The notes under the pieces were generated by a model. The model was not told the origin of the DNA and did no database searches. It saw only the letters and a list, made by a program, of their open reading frames with translations. This document shows, piece after piece, positions 1 to 5,596 of a stretch of DNA of 6,955 nt. A program made the translations under genes and the position numbers. The stretch lies in assembly GCA_030833145.1 (NCBI GenBank), contig JAURHT010000099.1, positions 1 through 6,955 of the forward strand, in the 5' to 3' direction. Source of the stretch: Aquirufa sp. GTDB lineage: Bacteria; Bacteroidota; Bacteroidia; Cytophagales; Spirosomataceae. Numbering within the stretch: the first letter of the stretch is position 1; each line of letters starts with the position of its first letter.

Positions 1-345
1 CATCGGACGAGTAGTGGGGAAAAATACCACCCAGCTAAATTTACGGCTGCACATCGAAAGCTGCCTTTTAATACGTGGGTAGAGGTATATATGCCCAAAA
101 CAAAGAAGACCACTTTCGTTCGAATCATCGACCGAGGTCCGCATAGTCGCAAGCGAATTATTGATGTATCGAGAGCGGCGGCAAAGGATTTGGGCTTAAT
201 TCCACACGGTTTTGCGACAGTTCATATTAAACCTGTGACCGATAAGTCTCGGATTGATTCCTTGAATGCTATGGAATCTGCAGAAATTTATGAGTTTGAA
301 CCGAAATCCGCCACGTCGGATTCGCTTTCACGAAATCCACAATAA
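1..345 (+). CDS. RlpA-like septal ring/peptidoglycan-associated protein, 5'-truncated by the window edge
   Basis: Frame 1 is open from the first base to TAA at 343-345, giving 114 residues without a native start; the ATG at 91 is internal to the domain and is not the start. The visible part is an RlpA-type double-psi beta-barrel: SGEKY (residues 5-9), TAAHRKLPF (15-23), RIIDRGP (41-47), RIIDVSRAAA (52-61), then a closing strand ending about HIKPV (75-79). RlpA family members bind or cleave peptidoglycan stripped of stem peptides, often as lipoproteins; the signal sequence would lie upstream of the window. Many relatives have SGExYD, whereas here the residue after Y is His10. A polar tail of about 35 residues follows the domain, and its last 77 bp are antisense to the end of queE. 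The family call is firm; lytic activity is only inferred. Confidence 0.9.
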   Translation, partial: HRTSSGEKYHPAKFTAAHRKLPFNTWVEVYMPKTKKTTFVRIIDRGPHSRKRIIDVSRAAAKDLGLIPHGFATVHIKPVTDKSRIDSLNAMESAEIYEFEPKSATSDSLSRNPQ

Positions 346-916
346 GGGGATTCATTTGTTCTTGCTTGGACCACTCGGGTTGCAAGTATAATTCCGCCGA
401 ATCAGGTAATTTTTCCGCCCATTCTTGCGCCCAAGGGATATCTGAAGGGTGATTGACCACGACTTTAAGTTCGTTCGTAAGGGCTAAAATACCTTCATTA
501 GGGGCTTTGAACTTTTTAGGGGAGAAACAAATCCAATCCCATGTTCCTGTAATGGCCGTAGCGACTCCGGAAGTTTCGATATGGGTTCTAAATCCCGCTT
601 CTTGTAGGGCTTCCGTCAAAGGACCTAAATCGTGCATCAATGGTTCACCACCCGTGATGACCACTAATCGGCCTGGATTCTCGAGTGCTTCAGCCACTAA
701 TGTTTCCACTGTTTTCACGGGATGCGTATCAACTGGCCAGGATTCTTTCACGTCGCACCAATGGCAACCTACATCACAACCACCCAATCGAATGAAATAG
801 GCAGCGTGTCCCTGGTATTTACCTTCCCCTTGCAGAGTGTAAAAAGATTCCATCACTGGATAGGTAAATTCGGCTCTTTTTACGGCGGTTTTTATATCTT
901 TGGGGTTGGATTGCAT
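269..916 (-). CDS. queE: 7-carboxy-7-deazaguanine synthase (QueE), radical SAM
   Basis: 215 aa, a normal length for the family. QueE converts 6-carboxy-5,6,7,8-tetrahydropterin to 7-carboxy-7-deazaguanine with SAM and Mg2+, the ring-contraction step towards preQ0, preQ1 and tRNA queuosine; it acts in the cytoplasm. The sequence shows the substrate-side motif FYTLQGEG (residues 25-32), the [4Fe-4S] ligands C47, C51 and C54 in a CxxxCxxC arrangement within GGCDVGCHWCD, the SAM-binding GGEP motif (89-92), and the typical end QTHKFLQIP. The start at 916 is preferred over the internal Met22, because starting there would remove residues just before the first core strand, and because a -7 promoter box lies 19 bp upstream of 916. 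No other queuosine gene is in the window, so it seems to stand alone. It is convergent with the RlpA-like gene and overlaps its 3' end. Confidence 0.95.
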   Translation of the reverse strand: MQSNPKDIKTAVKRAEFTYPVMESFYTLQGEGKYQGHAAYFIRLGGCDVGCHWCDVKESWPVDTHPVKTVETLVAEALENPGRLVVITGGEPLMHDLGPLTEALQEAGFRTHIETSGVATAITGTWDWICFSPKKFKAPNEGILALTNELKVVVNHPSDIPWAQEWAEKLPDSAELYLQPEWSKQEQMNPLIVDFVKANPTWRISVQTHKFLQIP

Positions 917-919
917 TTG

Positions 920-947
920 GACTTAAATTGAATCACAAAATTAAGTC
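920..947. repeat. Inverted repeat GACTTAA-N14-TTAAGTC in the divergent gap
   Basis: Perfect 7-bp arms at 920-926 and 941-947 are separated by 14 bases, inside the 54-bp gap between divergent queE and the small lipoprotein gene. The right arm overlaps the queE -7 box. Its place fits an operator for a dimeric regulator, but an AT-rich 7-bp palindrome can also arise by chance, and no regulator gene is nearby. Confidence 0.4.
936..943 (-). promoter_or_regulatory. Probable -7 promoter box for queE
   Basis: Read on the minus strand this is TAATTTTG, an exact match to the Bacteroidota sigma-A -7 consensus TAnnTTTG. It would place the transcript start near 930 and leave a leader of roughly 14 nt before the queE ATG at 916. 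No good TTG/TTTG -33 element is seen about 19 bp further upstream, so the promoter is partly supported only. One arm of the inverted repeat at 920-947 overlaps the box. Confidence 0.5.
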
Positions 948-970
948 TAGAATTGTAATTTAACTAATCG

Positions 971-1201
971 ATGAATCCAACAAACGCAAAAAATCGACTT
1001 TTTCTTGCTGTAGGGCTAGTGGGCACCTTGTGCTTGTTATCCGCTTGTTGGTCAGCTCGTTGTCCGTATCAAACCTGTCGCGTCAAAGTGGAACACCGCC
1101 ACGGCGTAGGTTACTACCGTCCGAATGTGGCCTTTTCGTGGATGTGGACTCCACGTTACAAGCATATTCGTGCCGATCAATCTAAAAAGAAATCCAGATG
1201 A
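971..1201 (+). CDS. Small Cys/His-containing lipoprotein, function unknown
   Basis: 76 aa. The N-terminus is a clear lipoprotein signal: N-terminal Lys and Arg, hydrophobic residues 10-23, then the lipobox LSAC with the lipidated Cys at 26, giving a mature part of only 51 residues. That part carries two more cysteines (C31, C36), an EHRHG segment (41-45), an aromatic stretch with FSWMW (55-59) and a basic KKKSR tail. No acidic residues follow the lipid Cys, so there is no obvious Bacteroidota surface-export signal and a periplasm-facing anchor is the more likely location. I do not recognise a named family. Its TGA overlaps the nadE ATG (ATGA at 1198-1201), which suggests translational coupling with nadE. 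It is the first gene of the packed run; no Shine-Dalgarno sequence is visible. The signal peptide and coupling argue that it is a real gene. Confidence 0.82.
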   Translation: MNPTNAKNRLFLAVGLVGTLCLLSACWSARCPYQTCRVKVEHRHGVGYYRPNVAFSWMWTPRYKHIRADQSKKKSR

Positions 1202-3081
1202 AGCAGAACGTCGTTTTTTCCGCGGGATCGCTGAATCAATTGCCTTTGGATTGGGAGGGAAATCGCCAACGTATTTTGGCGGCTATCTCTCAGGCTTCTT
1301 CTGAAGGATCTTCTCTTTTGTGTTTGCCTGAATTATGTATTTCTGGTTATGGCTGTGAAGATCAGTTTTTAGCACCTTTTACGGCGGCTAAATCCTGGGA
1401 GTCCCTGGAACTTATAGCTTCAGAAGTTTCTGAAATGGTCGCTGTCGTGGGTTTAGCCTTGCCTTTTGAAGGAGATTTATACAATGTCTCTGCCATTTTA
1501 GCGCAGGGTAAAATTCAAGCTTTGATCCCCAAACAATTTTTGGCAGATGATGGTGTGCATTATGAACCGCGCTGGTTCAATCCTTGGCCTCGAGGACAGC
1601 GGAAAACGTACATGGGAATTCCATTAGGAGATTACCGCATCCATTTTGCTGGTATAACATTGGGAATCGAGATTTGCCAAGATGCTTGGGAAGGGGAAAA
1701 GCGACCAGCGTATGATTTAGCACGTCGGGGCGTTTCGGTGATTTGTAATCCCACGGCTTCTCACTTTGCGTTTGGTAAAGCAGAAATTAGAAAATCATTA
1801 AGTTTAGAAGGCGCTCAGATTATCAACGGCGCTTATCTATTCGCAAATTTACTGGGCAACGAAGCGGGTCGTATCATCTTTGATGGAGATGCCTACATCG
1901 CTCAAGAGGGTTCTATTGTAGCTCAAACACCCCGATTCTCCTACCAAGATTATACGCTAGTTTCTCACGAAATCACTTTAGGTATAAGAGAGGATAGTGG
2001 AGAGGATGTGGTGGCCTTTGAAATTCCTATTTCCGAAACGCATTCCCTAAAAACGTCCGAAGTCCCAGTCTGGGAAAGTTCAAAGACCAAAAAAGAGCAC
2101 GAATTTTCTCGCGCTGTAGCCTTAGGTTTATTTGATTATTTACGTAAATCTCGATCGCAAGGATGGGTTTTGTCCCTTTCTGGTGGTGCCGATTCTTCGG
2201 CTATTGCTTCACTTTGTGCGTTGAGTATTCAGTATGCAAAAGAAGAACTAGGCTGGGAAAGTTTGAAGCAAAAGCTGCATTACATTCCCTTGACTACGCC
2301 AGATAAGGCGATGTCTGATTTGTTGACGACCATTTATCAGGGAACGGTTAATTCTTCTCAAAATACGCGCGATTCTGCCCGTGAATTAGCGGAATGGATC
2401 GGAACACAGCATTATGTGATTGAAATTGATTCGATTGTGGCAGGTTACCGAGAGTTAATTGAACGAGCCATTGGGCGTCCTTTGACCTGGGAACTGGATG
2501 ATATCACCCTCCAAAACGTACAAGCCCGCGTCCGTGCCCCTAGTGCCTGGATGCTCGCCAATATTAAAAATGCCTTATTACTCGCTACGTCGAATCGCTC
2601 GGAGGCGAGTGTGGGTTATGCAACGATGGATGGCGATACGTCGGGCTCGATTTCGCCCATTTCTGGGATAGATAAGAGTTTCATTCGGACTTGGTTACTT
2701 TGGTTAGAGGCTCAAGGCTTTAAGGGATTGCATTTAGTGAATAGTCTAGAACCGAGTGCGGAATTGCGCCCATTGTCTGAAAAGCAGGTGGATGAGGAGG
2801 ATTTAATGCCTTATCCGATTTTAAATACGATTGAGCGATTAGTTTTTTATGATTTGTTGTCGCCGCACGACTGTTTAGCAGAGGTGAATAAGCGCTATGG
2901 TGCAGTTTTTGCCAAAGAAAAGCTCGAAGAATTCGTTCGCCGATTCTTCCGTCTTTGGGCTCGAAACCAGTGGAAAAGAGAGCGCTATGCGCCCGGATTC
3001 CATGTGGATGACTATAGTTTAGATCCGAAGAGTTGGTTACGCTTCCCGATATTATCAGCGGGATTAGAAAAAGATATATAA
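1198..3081 (+). CDS. nadE: Glutamine-dependent NAD+ synthetase (two-domain)
   Basis: 627 aa, the length of the long glutamine-using NadE group. It makes NAD+ from nicotinate adenine dinucleotide, ATP and glutamine-derived ammonia. Residues 1 to about 290 form a nitrilase-type glutaminase domain with the Glu-Lys-Cys triad visible as E45 (LPEL), K112 (IPKQF) and C160 (EICQDAW). From about 300 comes the synthetase domain: the ATP-pyrophosphatase P-loop SGGADSS (328-334), the TSNRSE segment (464-469), GDTSG (479-483), a PLSEKQVDEEDL stretch (525-536) and the usual end GFHVDDYSLDPKSW. All expected active-site motifs are present, so the enzyme should be functional and independent of free ammonia. 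It starts inside the stop of the preceding lipoprotein gene and is followed after 19 bp by coaX. The start agrees with the first core strand (NVVFSAGSLNQ). Confidence 0.97.
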   Translation: MKQNVVFSAGSLNQLPLDWEGNRQRILAAISQASSEGSSLLCLPELCISGYGCEDQFLAPFTAAKSWESLELIASEVSEMVAVVGLALPFEGDLYNVSAILAQGKIQALIPKQFLADDGVHYEPRWFNPWPRGQRKTYMGIPLGDYRIHFAGITLGIEICQDAWEGEKRPAYDLARRGVSVICNPTASHFAFGKAEIRKSLSLEGAQIINGAYLFANLLGNEAGRIIFDGDAYIAQEGSIVAQTPRFSYQDYTLVSHEITLGIREDSGEDVVAFEIPISETHSLKTSEVPVWESSKTKKEHEFSRAVALGLFDYLRKSRSQGWVLSLSGGADSSAIASLCALSIQYAKEELGWESLKQKLHYIPLTTPDKAMSDLLTTIYQGTVNSSQNTRDSARELAEWIGTQHYVIEIDSIVAGYRELIERAIGRPLTWELDDITLQNVQARVRAPSAWMLANIKNALLLATSNRSEASVGYATMDGDTSGSISPISGIDKSFIRTWLLWLEAQGFKGLHLVNSLEPSAELRPLSEKQVDEEDLMPYPILNTIERLVFYDLLSPHDCLAEVNKRYGAVFAKEKLEEFVRRFFRLWARNQWKRERYAPGFHVDDYSLDPKSWLRFPILSAGLEKDI

Positions 3082-3100
3082 ACAAAACACGAACAAGCAG

Positions 3101-3868
3101 ATGTTATTAGTTGTGGATGTGGGGAACACGGATATCGTGTTTGGTTTTTATGAAGATCAAACCTGGAAAGCAGTTTTGAGAACGCCTACGCACCAGCCTT
3201 GGAGTGCGAATGGGGTGGTGAATTGGATTAAGAAGGAGTGGGCGTCTAAAGATTTAGGGGAAACTTTACCTTCTTTGGCCTTAATCTCTTCTGTAGTTCC
3301 TTCGATTTCACCTCAAATCCAGCGTGGATTAGCCTTGTGGTTAGGCTATTCCCCTGCGGTCATGAATCCCAAATTATACGAAACCTTACCGATACAAGTC
3401 ATCGTGCCGGAGGAAATCGGTTCGGATTTAGTCGCAAACGCCGTTTATGCGCACGAAAATTATCAAGCGAACGTATTGATCGTCGATTTTGGAACGGCCT
3501 TAACCTTTACATTAGTAAACGCGGCAGGCAATATGGAAGGCGTTTCTATCGCGCCTGGACTTAAAACGGCTGTGAAATCACTCTTCTCTCAAACCGCTCA
3601 ATTACCCGAAGTTCCGCTCGAAATGCCCGAATTCAACTTAGGAACGGATACCGTTTCGGCGATTCAAGCCGGAATTCTTTGGGGCTATGTGGGAATGGTG
3701 AAAGAGATGATTAGCCGCGTAAAAGAAGATAAAAAAGGGGATTTAAAAGTAGTAGCGACGGGCGGATTGTCCTCGATTTTGACCCCATTAGCCTCCTATT
3801 TCGATGAGGTAAATAAATTAATTACGTTAGAAGGTCTGCGCTTAATTGCAGAACGATTAAAAGCCTAA
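3101..3868 (+). CDS. coaX: Type III pantothenate kinase
   Basis: 255 aa, typical for CoaX, an ASKHA-fold kinase that phosphorylates pantothenate in the first committed step of CoA synthesis; unlike type I and II enzymes, the type is not inhibited by CoA. The N-terminal phosphate motif is DVGNT with D6; GSDLVANAV (107-115) carries D109, matching the conserved Asp of the usual GADR motif; DFGTA (129-133) with D129 fits the monovalent-cation site; IAPGL (150-154) and ATGG (219-222) complete the fold. Two positions differ from common family forms: GSDL instead of GADR, and GTALTFT where many have GTATTFD. These may be lineage variants, since the rest is well kept. It lies 19 bp after nadE and 4 bp before aguA, so it is very probably cotranscribed with both. 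Confidence 0.94.
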   Translation: MLLVVDVGNTDIVFGFYEDQTWKAVLRTPTHQPWSANGVVNWIKKEWASKDLGETLPSLALISSVVPSISPQIQRGLALWLGYSPAVMNPKLYETLPIQVIVPEEIGSDLVANAVYAHENYQANVLIVDFGTALTFTLVNAAGNMEGVSIAPGLKTAVKSLFSQTAQLPEVPLEMPEFNLGTDTVSAIQAGILWGYVGMVKEMISRVKEDKKGDLKVVATGGLSSILTPLASYFDEVNKLITLEGLRLIAERLKA

Positions 3869-3872
3869 GCCG

Positions 3873-4916
3873 ATGTTTCCGAAAGAACAAGGATACTTTT
3901 TCCCCGCCGAATGGCATCCACATGTAGCTACCTGGATTACTTTTCCGCACAACGATCACTCGTGGCAAGAAGAGAAATTAGGGCAGATGTACCCGGAATA
4001 TTTTTCCTTAATTAAGGCAATTTCTGAAGGAGAACAAGTGCGAATTAGCGTAAATTCCGCTGCTTTGCAGGCTTTTGTGGAAAGCCAATTGCCTGTTTAT
4101 GGCATTGATCCAGCTAAGATTGAATTCAATGTTCAACCTACAAATGATTCGTGGTGTCGTGATCATGGGCCGGCCTTTTTAGTCAAAGAAGGCAGTGCAG
4201 AACGTTTGGTGGTAAATTGGGAATACAATGCCTGGGGTGGTAAATATCCGCCATTTTCGGATGATAATGCCTTACCAACCACAATAGCGACGCGTTTAGC
4301 TCTACCATCTGTTTCTCCTGGTATCATTATGGAGGGAGGTTCGGTGGACTTTAATGGAGCAGGTACGGTTTTAACAAGTCGTTCTTGTCTATTGAATAAG
4401 AATCGGAATCCGCATCTAACCCAAGAAGAGATTGAAACCTATTTGAAAAACTACTACGGCGTTTCACAGGTGCTTTGGGTATCTGATGGAATTGTGGGGG
4501 ATGATACGGATGGTCATATTGATGATACGGTGAGATTTGTGAATGCAAATACGGTGATCACGATGGTTGAACCAAATGTGGAGGATGAAAATCACGCGGT
4601 GTTAGCGGCTAATTTGGCTGAATTGAAGCAAATGACGCTACTAGACGGCTCGCCTTTACAAATAGTGGAGATTCCCATGCCGGATGCTGTGGTAATTGAT
4701 GGTTTTAGGGCTCCTGGGTCTTATGCGAACTTTTATATCTGTAATGCAGGAGTTTTAGTGCCTGTTTTCGATTGTCCACAAGACGAAATTGCCTTAGGAA
4801 TATTACGTCAATTATTCACGGATCGCCCGGTGATAGGATTGTCGGCTCGGGAGATTATTTGGGGACAAGGTAGTTTTCATTGTTTGACTCAGCAAGAACC
4901 AGCGCCGTGCGTATAA
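3873..4916 (+). CDS. aguA: Agmatine deiminase (PAD_porph family)
   Basis: 347 aa, with no signal peptide or extra C-terminal domain, which fits a cytoplasmic agmatine deiminase rather than a secreted Porphyromonas-type peptidylarginine deiminase. It would convert agmatine to N-carbamoylputrescine and ammonia, on the route to putrescine. Pentein-fold motifs are all visible: WITFPHND (21-28), NDSWCRDHGPAF (91-102) with D97, EGGSVDF (154-160), DDTDGHIDD (210-218) with H215, and GQGSFHCLTQQ (331-341) with the catalytic Cys337. The next enzyme of the route, N-carbamoylputrescine amidase (AguB), is not in the window; the nitrilase domain nearby belongs to NadE. It starts 4 bp after coaX, and its last 10 bp overlap the following lipoprotein gene if the GTG start is right. 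Substrate choice within the family (agmatine versus other guanidines) is inferred from similarity. Confidence 0.93.
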   Translation: MFPKEQGYFFPAEWHPHVATWITFPHNDHSWQEEKLGQMYPEYFSLIKAISEGEQVRISVNSAALQAFVESQLPVYGIDPAKIEFNVQPTNDSWCRDHGPAFLVKEGSAERLVVNWEYNAWGGKYPPFSDDNALPTTIATRLALPSVSPGIIMEGGSVDFNGAGTVLTSRSCLLNKNRNPHLTQEEIETYLKNYYGVSQVLWVSDGIVGDDTDGHIDDTVRFVNANTVITMVEPNVEDENHAVLAANLAELKQMTLLDGSPLQIVEIPMPDAVVIDGFRAPGSYANFYICNAGVLVPVFDCPQDEIALGILRQLFTDRPVIGLSAREIIWGQGSFHCLTQQEPAPCV

Positions 4917-5548
4917 TCTCTTTCTTTTTTTTGATTACGTTATTCTCTTGTGCCCGTAAACCTGTTGTTCAACCGGTTTCAGCTCCAGCGGATAAAAACA
5001 CCCGGGTGTCGTTGAAAACATTGTCAGTGGTAAAGACGCAGGAGGTGTTAGGGGATGAGTTAGTATTAGTAGGGGCTTTGGGCATCATCGAGAATGGGAA
5101 AGTTAGGCCAGTAAAGGTGTTTTCGTCCTATGTAGGAAAAGTAAAGAAGGGACAGGTCATTCGATTAGATACAATTAAAGCGTTGGAAATACGTTTACAT
5201 ACTGGCCAAAAAGCCAGCTTCCAACTTTCCCTCTTCGAAATCGAAGACTACCAGCCCACAAAGAAATGGGTGAATCGGTTTAATTCGGTGAGTGGAGTAT
5301 TGGCTTTACCTTTGGCCTTAAGCTCCGCCGAAAATCCAGTAGCCTGGTTTTTATGGGGAATGAAAGCCGGATCTTTAGGGCTGGATTGGGTGAGTGAATT
5401 AGATGTAAAAGACCTACTAGGCGTCTCAGAGACCCAATGGGATTATGAATCCGGTGTGTCCACTACTCGAAATGGAAAATGGGTGGGTGGTCGAAAATTC
5501 ATCGATGCCTATGAATACCGGTACCAGATTCAAATTAACGTAGATTAA
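4907..5548 (+). CDS. Lipoprotein of unknown function, possible C2-like beta-sandwich
   Basis: 213 aa from a GTG at 4907. The frame is closed by TAG at 4871-4873 and has no ATG before 5359, so the start must be TTG 4880 or GTG 4907. GTG is preferred because it gives a compact lipoprotein signal: Arg2, a run of Phe/Ile/Leu, then LFSC with the lipid Cys at 15. The Cys is followed by Ala-Arg-Lys, not the acidic residues of surface export, so periplasmic facing is likelier. A beta-rich part (about 35-115) includes TQEVLGDEL (44-52), VKKGQVIRL and LFEIEDY (109-115); a hydrophobic, Ala/Leu-rich segment lies at about 128-162; then LDVKDLLG and a final strand YRYQIQINVD. This order resembles bacterial C2-like sandwich proteins, a weak inference. 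It overlaps aguA by 10 bp, suggesting it is cotranscribed. Confidence 0.78.
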   Translation: MRIISFFFLITLFSCARKPVVQPVSAPADKNTRVSLKTLSVVKTQEVLGDELVLVGALGIIENGKVRPVKVFSSYVGKVKKGQVIRLDTIKALEIRLHTGQKASFQLSLFEIEDYQPTKKWVNRFNSVSGVLALPLALSSAENPVAWFLWGMKAGSLGLDWVSELDVKDLLGVSETQWDYESGVSTTRNGKWVGGRKFIDAYEYRYQIQINVD

Positions 5549-5571
5549 CCGTTTTTGTCGGGGATTATTCG

Positions 5572-5579
5572 TAATTTTG
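5572..5579 (+). promoter_or_regulatory. Probable -7 promoter box for the peptidyl-prolyl isomerase gene
   Basis: TAATTTTG matches the Bacteroidota TAnnTTTG -7 box exactly and lies 17 bp before the ATG at 5597, giving a short leader of about 10-12 nt. A TTTG at 5554-5557 could be the -33 element, but the spacing of 14 bp is shorter than the usual 17-23. It sits in the 48-bp gap that breaks the otherwise packed gene run, which supports a new transcription unit. No terminator hairpin is seen in the gap, so read-through from the upstream genes is also possible. Confidence 0.5.
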
Positions 5580-5596
5580 TTAGCTTATTTTTAAGA

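Noticed and set aside
91..345. ATG at 91 as the start of a small 84-aa gene
   Set aside because: The same frame is open and encodes the SGEKY and TAAHRKLPF parts of the RlpA domain upstream of this ATG, so it is an internal Met of a truncated gene.
453..800. 115-aa plus-strand open frame
   Set aside because: Lies wholly antisense to queE, whose motifs are complete; low-complexity Ser/Pro/Thr-rich translation with no recognisable domain.
722..931. 69-aa plus-strand open frame
   Set aside because: Antisense to the 5' half of queE and its leader; no domain and no plausible promoter.
917..970. preQ1 riboswitch upstream of queE
   Set aside because: The queE leader would be only about 14 nt after the -7 box, and the gap lacks the C-rich loop and A-rich tail of preQ1 riboswitches.
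2720..3085. 121-aa minus-strand open frame
   Set aside because: Antisense to the conserved C-terminal part of NadE; the translation has no family features.
3337..3564. 75-aa plus-strand open frame
   Set aside because: Out-of-frame shadow inside coaX, Arg-rich as expected of such shadows.
4351..4548. 65-aa minus-strand open frame
   Set aside because: Antisense to the DTDGHIDD region of aguA; His/Tyr-rich translation produced by the repeated GAT/GGT codons.
5549..5571. Terminator after the second lipoprotein gene
   Set aside because: There is a T-run (5552-5556) but no stem of useful length before it.
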